Below are positions 51,637 to 60,494 of a DNA stretch of 64,000 nt, in pieces. The position numbers and the translations under genes are program-made. Below the pieces are notes generated by a model. That model was not told the DNA's origin. It saw only the letters and a list, made by a program, of their open reading frames with translations, and searched no databases. Source of the stretch: an uncultured Bacteriovoracaceae bacterium. GTDB lineage: Bacteria; Bdellovibrionota; Bacteriovoracia; Bacteriovoracales; Bacteriovoracaceae. The stretch covers positions 28,275-92,274 of the forward strand of contig CATLOT010000012.1 of the NCBI GenBank assembly GCA_950054155.1, written 5' to 3'. Numbering within the stretch: the first letter of the stretch is position 1; the number at the start of each line of letters is the position of its first letter.

Positions 51637-52518
51637 ATGCCCCTGTTACTCCAGTTAGAAGATTTACAATCCTACGCTTTCTCACCCCTTGAGTCACCTT
51701 CAAAGGTTTTGATGGTTCGGCCTGATCACTTCGATGTCGAATACCAGATTAACCCCCATATGAAGGGTGAAAGTCAAGAACTGCCTACAATAGATAAGCA
51801 GCGTGCTCTTTTTCAATGGGAAAAGCTTAAAGAGAAGTGTGAGGAAATAGGTCTTTCCGTGACTACCATACCACCCCATGAGGGCTTGCCTGATATGGTT
51901 TTTGCCGCCAACCAGAGCTTACCCTTGGACTCAAAGAGAGTTCTCTTGAGTCGAATGGCGCATAAAGAGCGTGCTGAAGAGGTTCAGTATTTTAAAGAAT
52001 TCTTTGAGAACCATGGCATGACAGCTTTAGAGCTTCCTGAAGAAGTGGGAAAGTTTGAGGGAACGGGAGATGCTATTTGGCACCCTGGAATGGATCTTTT
52101 GTGGTGTGGACAAGGCTTTAGAACAGACCGCACGGCCACCACTTATCTCGGTGAAAAACTCGGTCTTGCCCTTGCTCCTTTAACACTGGTTGACCCCTAC
52201 TTTTATCACCTTGATACTTGCATGTGCATTATTGATGTTCAGACAGTTGTTTGGACGCCAAAAGCTTTTAGCGAGCGCTCACAGCGAATGATTGATGGCT
52301 TTTTTAAACGTAAGATTGAAGTCAGCTATGAGGAAGCTAAAACCACTTTTGCGTGTAACTCATGGAGCCCCGATGGCGAGAATGTTTTCCTTCCCTTGGG
52401 GGCGAAACAGCTAAAAGCAGATCTCTCTAATCTTGGCTATAAAGTTCATGAACTTGATACGAGCGAATTTATTAAGGCCGGAGGGTCCGTCTTTTGTATG
52501 AAGCTCGCTTACTTCTAA
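51637..52518 (+). CDS. DDAH/amidinotransferase-family hydrolase
   Basis: This guanidino-group modifying fold has VRPDHFDVEYQINPHMKG at the start, PDMVFAANQ (substrate Asp86), EGTGDAIWHP (Glu141/Asp145), catalytic H191 in YFYHLDTCM and the nucleophile C287 in GGSVFCMKL. This is the Cys-His-Glu triad of dimethylargininase/arginine deiminase relatives, which hydrolyse methylated arginine or similar compounds. Start: ATG with GGAG/AAGGA upstream. It overlaps the convergent FliL-like gene by 4 bp. Confidence 0.9.
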   Translation: MPLLLQLEDLQSYAFSPLESPSKVLMVRPDHFDVEYQINPHMKGESQELPTIDKQRALFQWEKLKEKCEEIGLSVTTIPPHEGLPDMVFAANQSLPLDSKRVLLSRMAHKERAEEVQYFKEFFENHGMTALELPEEVGKFEGTGDAIWHPGMDLLWCGQGFRTDRTATTYLGEKLGLALAPLTLVDPYFYHLDTCMCIIDVQTVVWTPKAFSERSQRMIDGFFKRKIEVSYEEAKTTFACNSWSPDGENVFLPLGAKQLKADLSNLGYKVHELDTSEFIKAGGSVFCMKLAYF

Positions 52519-53021
52519 GAAATCATAAATCTTGTAAAGAGTACTTGAAGAACCTCATCATCTTTGAGGGCACTATTGATAACTTCTTTGATTTTATTTT
52601 TTAAGACAGATCTTCCTTCAAGCTTTAGTACTTCCTCGGGACTCTGATTATTAAAAAGAGCAATAATATCGTCTCGCAAAGAAGGGGCTTTATTGATTAT
52701 TTCAGTGAGGTCATTCTTGAGAGGAGTTTCAACGAGAAGGGTTATTGTGACTTTAATAAAGCGCTGTGGTCCACTAGGTCTAGCAAGGTTAACGGAGAAG
52801 TCTCCAAAAGGATACTCGACGACCTTGTGTTCTGCTTTTGCCTTAGGAATGTGAGGTAAGGTCTTCGGCGAATCAGGACTGGCTCCTTCCTTACTCTTCG
52901 TTATTGCTGTGTCCACTTCGCTTTGATAACTAAATTGCTTCTGGAGGAGGTAGAGAGCACCAATGGTATTAACAAGAACGAGAAGGAAAAGAAGAGGATT
53001 CTTAGGGGCTTTATTACTCAT
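52515..53021 (-). CDS. FliL-like flagellar basal-body protein
   Basis: A 168-residue inner-membrane protein with one N-terminal anchor (residues 9-24) and a periplasmic domain with the FliL pattern: PFGDFSVNLARPSGPQRFIKVTITLLVE, SLRDDIIALFNNQSPEEVLKLEGRSVLKNKIKEVINSAL. FliL associates with the stator units and tunes motor torque. No other flagellar gene is nearby, so it is an isolated copy, perhaps a paralogue of the one in a main flagellar operon. Confidence 0.83.
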   Translation of the reverse strand: MSNKAPKNPLLFLLVLVNTIGALYLLQKQFSYQSEVDTAITKSKEGASPDSPKTLPHIPKAKAEHKVVEYPFGDFSVNLARPSGPQRFIKVTITLLVETPLKNDLTEIINKAPSLRDDIIALFNNQSPEEVLKLEGRSVLKNKIKEVINSALKDDEVLQVLFTRFMIS

Positions 53022-53044
53022 AGGGCTATTCTAGCCTTAATCAG

Positions 53045-54190
53045 CTAATTCGCGCAAAATATTCTTAAGACTTCTGGACCTGTATTGGTCGGACAGTTCT
53101 CTTCTGTTTTAGGGACTTGTCCGCGTTGAATTGGTGTTCTGAACAATCTGAGCGTTTCTAGTGCTGAAAGCTCAGAGAGGGGGGAAACATTAAGAATAGG
53201 GTTACCGCTTAGTTGGAGATAGGAGAGAGCGGGGAAGTTTTCATCCCAAAGCGGACTTAAGTCGTTAATCCGATTAAAGCTGAGGTCGAGCTCTTTAAGA
53301 GCAGGCGTACTTTTGAGAAAGGAGATCTGGCTAAGGTCGCAGCGAGTTGCTGTGAGGGTGTGGGTCTTTTCCATATTTTCAGGAAAGATAAGTCCACCCT
53401 CGCTAAAGTCCTTTAGGTAGAGCTCTTCAAGATTCATGAGTTCACTCATATCAAGGGGAGAATTGTCCCCTGTGGCCTTAAGGGTTTTAAGACGCTTCAT
53501 CCGCTTGATGAGCTTAGGATTGCTAAGAACTGTGTTTCTGATGTCCAGGTGAGCCAGATAATAAGAAAGATACTCTAAGCCGAGAACAACAGGAACATTC
53601 AAGCCTACGATATTAAGGGTTTCAAGCCTGAAAGAGGCAAGAATACGCAGGTCCTTTACGGCAGTACCTGAAAGAGTAAGAGACCTTACGCCCTTTGCAC
53701 GCGTTATATTTCTTAATGAGTAGAGAGGGTTTTGCTCAAAGGAAAGATTCGTGACAGTGAGGTCTCTAAGAAAATCAAGATTTTCAAGCCCAATATTTTT
53801 GAGAGTGAGCTTTTCAAGAGTTAATCCGTTGAGGCTCTCAAGATTGAGAAAGGCTTTTGGGAAGTTTAAAATTTCAAGCTCTCTTAATTTAGGAAGAAGT
53901 CTTAAGGGGGTAAAATCAAGACTAACTTGAGAAACCTCGTTAAAGTTAAGACGCACCTTTGAGACTTTTTCAAGAAAGGGCACGATCACATCACAATCTC
54001 TTCTGATGGCAGAGCTTCTTGGTAGATTGAGGACCGTATTTTTATCACCGATAAGAATCTGCAGGAGATTCCATTGAGGAGAGCCATAATTTTCGGACGC
54101 GCACCACTCACCCAGTGAATGGGGAGAGCTAAAAGAATTAGCGCTGACCAGAAGAAAAAGGGCCAGAAATATTGCTCTAACAATAATCAT
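53045..54190 (-). CDS. secreted leucine-rich repeat protein
   Basis: A signal peptide (residues 1-21) leads to about nine LRRs of the SDS22/internalin type (LRELEILNFPKAFLNLESL, LEKLTLKNIGLENLDFL, LKELDLSFNRINDLSPLWDENFPALSYLQLSGNPILNVSPLSEL). A Cys-capped N-terminal region (C29, C65) and a C-terminal pair of Cys close the solenoid. LRR proteins of this kind bind other proteins at the cell surface; in a predator this could be prey recognition, which is speculation. It is monocistronic by spacing. Confidence 0.9.
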   Translation of the reverse strand: MIIVRAIFLALFLLVSANSFSSPHSLGEWCASENYGSPQWNLLQILIGDKNTVLNLPRSSAIRRDCDVIVPFLEKVSKVRLNFNEVSQVSLDFTPLRLLPKLRELEILNFPKAFLNLESLNGLTLEKLTLKNIGLENLDFLRDLTVTNLSFEQNPLYSLRNITRAKGVRSLTLSGTAVKDLRILASFRLETLNIVGLNVPVVLGLEYLSYYLAHLDIRNTVLSNPKLIKRMKRLKTLKATGDNSPLDMSELMNLEELYLKDFSEGGLIFPENMEKTHTLTATRCDLSQISFLKSTPALKELDLSFNRINDLSPLWDENFPALSYLQLSGNPILNVSPLSELSALETLRLFRTPIQRGQVPKTEENCPTNTGPEVLRIFCAN

Positions 54191-54260
54191 TTGAGGTATT
54201 TACCAGACTTTGGGGTCAGGTTTCAAGAATGATATATCTTTAATGTAGCTGCGCAGATTA

Positions 54261-56021
54261 CTACGGGTTTTGACCCTTGTCTTCCTCACCAATACCGTAT
54301 TGAATTTGATCAATATCTGAAGCATCTAGGACAGCATCACCATCTGATCCATCAAAATCTTCTGCAAAACCGCCAACTTGATCAAGTGCGTTACCATCTG
54401 CAAAAAGGCCATTATCTTGGGAGCCGTCGTTCGCAACATTACGACCGGGAGCGAAAAAATTATTATCAAGTTCTGTTGCTAAGGCCTTGGTGTTTCTTGA
54501 GCTTCCCCCTTCACCAGTAACTTCAATGAAGGATGAAACAACGTTGCCGTAGTGAAAGACTGCTGCAAGGTCCTCGGCATCTTGGGATAATTCGTTTTTC
54601 TTAACCTTAAAGATATCTTTAATTTTCTGATCAGGATCTGTTTGAGCATTTTCACTTCTATCAACTTGGGTTTTTTGTAACCTTGCAACAAGACTTTTAT
54701 GAAGAGCATTTTTTTCATTTTCTTTTTGCATTTTTATGAGGTCTCGTAAGACATCGACAGCTGGCCTATTTTCGTTACCAGGTTTCTTCTTTTCGGCTGC
54801 TAAAATCTTTTCAAAATTTTCTTCCACAACCCCTTGATCTAGGAAGTACTTCTTTAATTCATCAGTTTCTTTAGCCTCATCAACCTCTTTTTCTAATTTC
54901 TTATAAGCGGCTAAACCTCTGATGTAATTTTCGTTAATCAACTCGCTATCATCTTCCTTATTCGTAAAATACTTTTCACAATCCCCATTAGTTGGATCCT
55001 GTTCACATTCCTCCATGGCTAGCTTCTCTTCTTCAAGCGCTTCTTTGTAACCAGAGTCCTCTACCACTTCTTTTGAGCCAATATTAACGACATTATCAAC
55101 CTTGAACTCTTCATCAGGTCTGTCGACATTTTGGATTCCTAAGACCGCACTATTCTTGGTCTTTCCCGTCTCTTCAATAACATCGTCTAGGGAAGCGATA
55201 CTCTTTCTTACTCCAGTCATATACTTATTGATCTCACAGGGATGAGGAATACCTCTGTCAGTATCATCCCTCTTTGTATCTTCGCTCTCCTTATAGCTAG
55301 GAGTTGTCGCATTAGCCCCCCTACAATGAGCGCCAATATTTATAATACATTTATTAAAACCGTTGAATGCTCCTGAAGCTTCCTCTTCAGTATCAGGTAT
55401 TTGAACGATGGAATTGAGAGACTCTAAATTTTTTCTTCTTAAAAAATTCGCTTTTATATTCCTCTTCTCGCTATCCACTCCTGGTACAAAGCCTGTTTGT
55501 GGATCAGAGTAAATACAATAACCTGAGAGCGTAGAGATTAATGTTCGTCCTAATTGAGATTTATATAATTCGTAGTACTTGTTGTGATCACCGAGATCCT
55601 TAATACCATTAGCTTCCCTTTCACCATACATCGCTTTTTCAAGGCGTTTTCCCAAGTAATCTTGAAGAACTTTTGTTGCTTTTGATTGAGCTTGCTTAAA
55701 GTTACCCGTGTAATTGGCAGACGTATCGGTAACCTCTTTTCCATCTTTGGTTTGTTCTAGATGTTCTATTATTTTATTTTGAGTTCGCTCATCTAAACTC
55801 CCCCAAACACAATCATCCTTATCATTCTTTTCGATGTCTCCCTTCTCTATTTTTTGCTCACACTCTTTTATAACAACACCCACTTCATCAAATTCTTCAA
55901 TGATATTGGCGAGATTATCGCTTTGGTTTTTGACGATGACCCCGGACTTTTCAATATCGTCGTCAGCGCCAAAGAGGGGTCCGATAAAAGTGAGTAAAAT
56001 AAGAAAGAGTGGTGATTTCAT
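54261..56021 (-). CDS. secreted acidic protein of unknown function
   Basis: The ATG at 56021 (MKSPLFLILLTFIG) gives a good signal peptide; the open frame begins five codons earlier. The mature part of about 565 residues is very acidic and lysine-rich, mostly helical, with several Cys in the first two-thirds (CEQKI, CVWGS, CIYSDP, CIINIGAHCRG, CEQDP, CEKYF). I recognise no domain. The C-terminal 120 residues, rich in Asp, Gly and Ala, look disordered. Confidence 0.7.
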   Translation of the reverse strand: MKSPLFLILLTFIGPLFGADDDIEKSGVIVKNQSDNLANIIEEFDEVGVVIKECEQKIEKGDIEKNDKDDCVWGSLDERTQNKIIEHLEQTKDGKEVTDTSANYTGNFKQAQSKATKVLQDYLGKRLEKAMYGEREANGIKDLGDHNKYYELYKSQLGRTLISTLSGYCIYSDPQTGFVPGVDSEKRNIKANFLRRKNLESLNSIVQIPDTEEEASGAFNGFNKCIINIGAHCRGANATTPSYKESEDTKRDDTDRGIPHPCEINKYMTGVRKSIASLDDVIEETGKTKNSAVLGIQNVDRPDEEFKVDNVVNIGSKEVVEDSGYKEALEEEKLAMEECEQDPTNGDCEKYFTNKEDDSELINENYIRGLAAYKKLEKEVDEAKETDELKKYFLDQGVVEENFEKILAAEKKKPGNENRPAVDVLRDLIKMQKENEKNALHKSLVARLQKTQVDRSENAQTDPDQKIKDIFKVKKNELSQDAEDLAAVFHYGNVVSSFIEVTGEGGSSRNTKALATELDNNFFAPGRNVANDGSQDNGLFADGNALDQVGGFAEDFDGSDGDAVLDASDIDQIQYGIGEEDKGQNP

Positions 56022-56153
56022 AGTCTTATTATCCAATGAAGTCCCCTCCCCTCACGGGAGGTTTTACTCTCTTTTCGGTAATTTCATGGGGTTATCTTAG
56101 GCTTAAACTGGGCGAGTTGGGTTATAAGGTGCCGAAATCTTTTGGCAAGTGCA

Positions 56154-56190
56154 TAAAAAAAGGGGGGATCACGGCAAATCTCCCCCCTTC
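56154..56190 (-). terminator. rho-independent terminator of rep
   Basis: On the minus strand a 9-bp GC-rich stem (AAGGGGGGA with TCCCCCCTT), 12-base loop and T7 tract follow the Rep stop by about 100 bases. The remaining 56037-56287 gap holds only this and the promoter side of the acidic secreted protein gene. Confidence 0.75.
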
Positions 56191-56287
56191 ATAATAGCTA
56201 AAGATCATTCCTCGATCTCGCCTAAACACTTGATTAATTTAATTAGCTTCTTCTATTTTTAACAATGCCCTCTATCTTGGCAAATTT

Positions 56288-57925
56288 TTATTGTGTTAGG
56301 GTCTCTCTTGTTGAGCCCGCAATTCCTTTATAATTCATGATGTCACCACTGAGGTAATCTTCCCGTGCGAGATCTCTCATACGATGCTCTAAACTTAATT
56401 TGTACATCATATCCTCTGGGTCTACTCCCTCGGACTCAAGACTTGCACGTGCTTTAGTCTCGAGTGATTTTCGAAAGGACTTATTCTTTGAAATCATGTC
56501 GGAATACATTTTATCAAATGACTTCTCAAGCCTTTCAATCTCAACTTTCTTGGCCTCTTCTTTACGGGCAAGCTCCACCTGAATTTTCTCTGTCACTTCT
56601 TTCTTGCGCTTTTCATCAGCACGCTTACTCACAAAATGACGGTACTTTTCAGGTAACTCAAGACCACCATTAATCATGCTATTTAAAATGACCTTCGCAA
56701 GGGCCTTGAATGATTTCGTGATGTGGTAATTACAGCGTAAAACCTGAAAGAGTGTAATATCTAGGCAAAAGTCAGCGGGATTGATTTCATCCTTACCGTA
56801 GGCAAAAGTTTTTTTACCCGCTTCTTTCTCGTACTTAAAGTTGAATTCTCTTCTCATATTCAGGACATCAATTTCCCGAATATCAAGGTCTCTCAAATCC
56901 TTCTCACCGTAGTACTCGATTAAGTCTTGATAAAAAGGATCTCTCTCTTCTTTCGCTTCAATTAAACTTCGCCCTTGAAAGGTCACAAAGATATCCCAAT
57001 CACTTTGGCCACGCTTTTTCTTAATGGTGAATTCAAAGTTCTTTAAGTTATCCTGAACACGGCCTAAGTACTCGCCGATTTGCCGACGACGCTTCTTTGA
57101 TCCCGTTAGTCCAATAACCTGAGCAAGCTCTTCTAAACTAAAGAGAAACTCATCTCCAAATTTCTTTCTCTTCGAATAAAGAAAAATAAGGACACGACGT
57201 TGTGGCCCACTTTTGAGTGACAAGTAAGCATCAGAACTAATTACTGACACATATTCATCATAGAGGTTTTTTACAATATAGCTGTCAAACTCGACAAAGA
57301 AGACATCCTGATAATCAGCAAAGTCCACATCTGTTGCGCCCACTCGAACTCGGCCAGACTTTAAAATAATTTTTGTGTCTTCATTGATAAGGCCGATTTG
57401 ACCAGTATGAGCGTTATAAGCAAAGTTCTTCGTTTGCATACTTTGTGATTTAATTTTACGAATGGCCCTCGCCACTTTATTTCGAGAATTCTCAGACAGG
57501 CCTAAACGGCGACAAACCTCTGCAAGGGTGTAGTAAACACGAAAACCATTCATCTTATCGCGAGAGTTACGGTTACGGTCTCTTTGTTCCCAAGCCATTG
57601 TCAAAAGCACGAGAAGGACGTCGTTCTCAAAGGCCTGCAGTGGACCTTCGTTTGACTGGGTTGTCACTTCGAGCATGTACACAGAACCACTTTTATCAAC
57701 AGAGCGAACAATAGCTTTATGTTCTTCAGTCTTGTCGTAATCATCTGTGAGGTAATACTTAAACGGCAGGGCAAGGCCTAGATTAATCTCAACCTTAAAA
57801 CGATCATCAGCGCTTTCCCCTGCATCCAATGTCCTTGGAGCAAACTCTAAGTCATGATCAACTTTGATGACGGAATCAACCAGCGTGTGGTCAAGGTCTG
57901 TATCTTCGATGATATTTCCCTGCAT
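56288..57925 (-). CDS. plasmid-type replication initiator (RPA/RepA-like)
   Basis: A 545-residue protein with the layout of Replication initiator protein A-type proteins: two winged-helix-like regions (about residues 95-235 and 235-330: LLVLLTMAWEQRDRNRNSRDK, YTLAEVCRRLGLSENSRNKVARAIRKI; FSLEELAQVIGLTGSKKRRRQIGEYLGRVQDNLKNFEF) and a long charged coiled C-terminus. It should bind the iteron-like repeats just upstream (58003-58861) and open the origin. The start overlaps no other gene. The promoter is within or next to the repeats, suggesting autoregulation. Confidence 0.82.
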   Translation of the reverse strand: MQGNIIEDTDLDHTLVDSVIKVDHDLEFAPRTLDAGESADDRFKVEINLGLALPFKYYLTDDYDKTEEHKAIVRSVDKSGSVYMLEVTTQSNEGPLQAFENDVLLVLLTMAWEQRDRNRNSRDKMNGFRVYYTLAEVCRRLGLSENSRNKVARAIRKIKSQSMQTKNFAYNAHTGQIGLINEDTKIILKSGRVRVGATDVDFADYQDVFFVEFDSYIVKNLYDEYVSVISSDAYLSLKSGPQRRVLIFLYSKRKKFGDEFLFSLEELAQVIGLTGSKKRRRQIGEYLGRVQDNLKNFEFTIKKKRGQSDWDIFVTFQGRSLIEAKEERDPFYQDLIEYYGEKDLRDLDIREIDVLNMRREFNFKYEKEAGKKTFAYGKDEINPADFCLDITLFQVLRCNYHITKSFKALAKVILNSMINGGLELPEKYRHFVSKRADEKRKKEVTEKIQVELARKEEAKKVEIERLEKSFDKMYSDMISKNKSFRKSLETKARASLESEGVDPEDMMYKLSLEHRMRDLAREDYLSGDIMNYKGIAGSTRETLTQ

Positions 57926-58002
57926 AGCTCTTCCCTGCTACAAAAAATGAAATTAATTCACTCTTTGATTATGAGTCATCATGATGTTCTTGGCCACAAA
58001 AA

Positions 58003-58861
58003 TGTCCCTAAAAGTACCGCCCTTGTTGCACCTCCCTATTAGTATCGCTCAAGTATTTTATCCCTCCTGGTACCGGCCAAAATTTTGTCCCTACTAGAAC
58101 AGGTCTTTGCAATAAAAAGTATCGTAAAAAGAGTGAGCGTCAAAAATTATCCCTATTAGTACAGGGTAACCTTGAATCTCTGTAGTTATTTTCAAAAATG
58201 TCCCTAATAGTACAGGCAATAAAAAAAGAAAGCGTCAGAGACTGTACTCGTAGGGACTTTCCCCTGTACCGGTAGGGACATTATTAATTTTTAACATGTA
58301 CTCATAGGGACTTAAAGAATTCAGGGTGTACTGATAGGGACAAAGGGGTGTACTCGTACGGACAAAGGGGTGTACGATTAGGGACTTTAGACTGTACTAG
58401 TAGGGATCTAAACGCTCGTAAGTATTTAAAATCATGTTATTTGTCCCTAGTAGTACAGCCCATATATAAGTAAGTAAGTTTAAATATATATACTCTTACT
58501 AGGGTGTACTCGTAGGGACATCTTTTGTGTGTGCGTAGAGATTCCTTAAAATTTCATGGTTTCTTCTATAAATGTCCTTAGTTCACTCTCTGTTTGGATA
58601 CCTTTAAAATCAATTGTCTCTAATTGATCTTCAATTCTTTCACAAAAGCTTTGAAGGAGGATCCTAAGGACAGTGTTATCAGTCACTCGCTTATTTGACC
58701 TGTACTCGTAGGGCACATCTTTCTTTGCGCGCGTAATTTCTGAGCAAAAGACTTTGAGCAGATCAACGTCTTCAGCCCTTAAGCGTGCGCCTTTTTGGAT
58801 GTACCGATCAAATGTTCGTTCGGGATAACGTTTTTGGGAAAGGGGTGTACTGGTAGGGACT
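58003..58861. repeat. iteron-like repeat cluster, putative replication origin
   Basis: About 17 copies of a 16-bp element, consensus TGTACT-(C/A)(G/T)-TAGGGACA or its reverse complement. Plus-orientation TGTCCCTA-type copies start at 58003, 58031, 58059, 58086, 58148, 58199 and 58442. TGTAC-type copies start at 58243, 58265, 58297, 58327, 58349, 58371, 58393, 58505, 58701 and 58846. Several are exactly 22 bp apart (58327-58393), two helix turns. The last two lie inside the adjacent coding gene. An AT-rich stretch at 58455-58500 between copies could be the unwinding element. Confidence 0.85.
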
Positions 58862-58995
58862 TTTTCTTCAAAGTTTCTTTGAACTTCTTTTCGAACTTGA
58901 GGAATTTCTTCGGTCTTTACCTGAGCTTTCTCCCTCTTGGGAGTTTCTTTAGCTCTTCTTCCTGAAGTAAAAAAATCTTCCATTGATCCAGACAT
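58546..58995 (-). CDS. probable partition partner of ParA
   Basis: A 149-residue basic protein whose start shares one base with the ParA stop (ATGA-type junction), the position of a ParB/ParG-like DNA-binding partner. The N-terminal 55 residues are charged and probably disordered; the C-terminal half (RTFDRYIQKGARLRAEDVDLLKVF, NKRVTDNTVLRILLQSFCERI) could be a ribbon-helix-helix or helix-turn-helix. No arginine-finger motif can be proven by eye. Two iteron-like sites lie in its coding sequence. Confidence 0.65.
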   Translation of the reverse strand: MSGSMEDFFTSGRRAKETPKREKAQVKTEEIPQVRKEVQRNFEEKVPTSTPLSQKRYPERTFDRYIQKGARLRAEDVDLLKVFCSEITRAKKDVPYEYRSNKRVTDNTVLRILLQSFCERIEDQLETIDFKGIQTESELRTFIEETMKF

Positions 58996-59864
58996 TAGGC
59001 CTCCTTCCCTGGTGATCTTGTCGTTGCAGACTGACTCTCGTGAGTTTCAATCATTTTAATTCTCTCAAGAACTTCATCTACAAGACCAAGATATTCCTTA
59101 TGGCCTCTTTCAGATGTCTTCGTGACATCAAAAATAGTTTTACGTTCTCGAGGTAAAAAGGCAAATTTTGAGGAAATTGGTATGATGGTTTCAAAGAAGT
59201 GAATACCTGTCTGCTCACTGAGGTCAGTGAGTTCATGAATTGCTTTCTTTGCCATTTTTGGTCTTTTGTCCATCGAAGAGATGAAGAAGCCCAGAGGCTC
59301 AAGGTATGGATTTTGAAGTTTTTTCACTTTGAGACCGGCCGTAATTGTGTCGCCAATGGATTCCATTGAGAGATCACTTGTTTGTACGGGAATCAAAAAG
59401 TAGTCGGCAGCGAGCAGGGAGCTGACGGTTGTGATTCCTAGAGAAGGTGCATTATCTATGAGAACGAAGTGGCACTCCCCTATTTTTTGACTTTCATCAA
59501 TGAGTTCCTTTAACAGATTAAACCCTTCTAGGCCTAATTGATTAAGAAGGGCTTCTATATTGTAGTTAGCCCCTCGGCTATCTTTCTTTTCTGAAGGAAT
59601 AATATAGAGATTTTCTCTGTCTGTTTCATAGAAAACCTCATCAAGACTTCCACCATTGGCCATGACGTCGCAAATTCCCCTCACCTTTTCATCTGACTCC
59701 CAAATGGGTCCAATTACCGAGCGTGTGACATTACTTTGTGTGGTATCAAAGTCAATAATACACGTTTTAAATCCCATATCAGCTAAACGACTAGCGATAT
59801 GAATGGTTGAGGTCGTTTTCCCGATCCCACCTTTTTGTCCTGTGATTGATATAACTCTTGGCAT
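58995..59864 (-). CDS. parA: ParA-family partition ATPase
   Basis: Deviant Walker A GQKGGIGKTTSTIH (K11 signature lysine, K16 and T17), Walker A' and B segments IIDFDTTQ and VLIDNAPSLG, and the usual ParA C-terminal domain. The length of 289 fits type Ib or chromosomal-like ParA without a long N-terminal HTH. It moves plasmid or chromosome copies apart together with its partner 1 bp downstream. A 17-unit 15-bp array begins 16 bp upstream of its start. Confidence 0.93.
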   Translation of the reverse strand: MPRVISITGQKGGIGKTTSTIHIASRLADMGFKTCIIDFDTTQSNVTRSVIGPIWESDEKVRGICDVMANGGSLDEVFYETDRENLYIIPSEKKDSRGANYNIEALLNQLGLEGFNLLKELIDESQKIGECHFVLIDNAPSLGITTVSSLLAADYFLIPVQTSDLSMESIGDTITAGLKVKKLQNPYLEPLGFFISSMDKRPKMAKKAIHELTDLSEQTGIHFFETIIPISSKFAFLPRERKTIFDVTKTSERGHKEYLGLVDEVLERIKMIETHESQSATTRSPGKEA

Positions 59865-59880
59865 GTATAACCTCTCTTCC

Positions 59881-60135
59881 TTAAGAGTTTTAAAGTATCT
59901 AATTTTAAACTTAGAAGTTTAAGACTTCTTAGATTTTAACTTGAAACTGTAAAGTTTAGAACTGCGCAGCTGAAAACTGTTAAGTTTGTGAGTATTCAAT
60001 TTTAAAGTTTGCAGGTTTTAAGTTTAAAAGTGGACAGTGTTGAGTTTTAAAGTTTGGAATTAGTAACTTTGAAGGTTGAAAGTTTAAAGGTTGAGAGTTT
60101 TGACTTTTAAAGTTTAAACTTTGAAAGTTTTAGAC
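59881..60135. repeat. 17-unit, 15-bp-period array before parA, candidate centromere
   Basis: Cutting 59881-60135 into 15-base units gives 17 units in phase, consensus about TTNAAAGTTTNAANN. The most regular are units at 59881, 59911, 60001, 60016, 60046, 60076, 60091, 60106 and 60121, all with AAGTTT or GAGTTT at positions 5-10; the others are degenerate but in register. Direct repeats just upstream of parA are the usual site for a ribbon-helix-helix type ParB/ParG partner (parS/parC) and for autorepression. The rest of the gap to 60494 has a weaker AT-rich piece at 60322-60362. Confidence 0.8.
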
Positions 60136-60445
60136 TCTCTGGAGGGTCGATAAATAAAGGCTTTGAAGCTTTTGTAAGGTGCAAATTATAAAAAGAGAGG
60201 AGTTCGTTGAAGAGGGGAGTGCTTTTTTCATTAAAAACCATTTCAATTTTAAGGCCTTTATTTGCCTCTGTGAGGTGTTTGGTGGAGAGAGGTGTTTTCG
60301 TAAGGGTTAAAACAATCTGAGCAAAGTTTTAAAGTATAAAACTATAAACTTTTAAACTTTTTCCTAAAAGACGAGGAAATTGCTATTTTTTCCTTGCAAA
60401 AGGCAAATGAGATACGTCAAACTTTAACTAATTATTTTATGCGTA

Positions 60446-60457
60446 GATTAGCTAATC
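60446..60457. promoter_or_regulatory. perfect palindrome upstream of histone gene
   Basis: GATTAGCTAATC, a 12-bp perfect palindrome, lies 38 bases upstream of the histone start codon, in the place of a promoter operator. Otherwise 60136-60494 contains no ORF or RNA that I can support. Confidence 0.45.
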
Positions 60458-60494
60458 ATCATAATACGCAATCAAACCATCGATGGAGGAATTC

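Noticed and set aside
56045..56075. hairpin CCTCCC..GGGAGG followed by TTTT
   Set aside because: It lies upstream of a minus-strand gene with no plus-strand gene to terminate; too weak to call.
58003..58520. iteron cluster as a CRISPR array
   Set aside because: Repeats are short, occur in both orientations and have irregular spacing; no cas gene is near.
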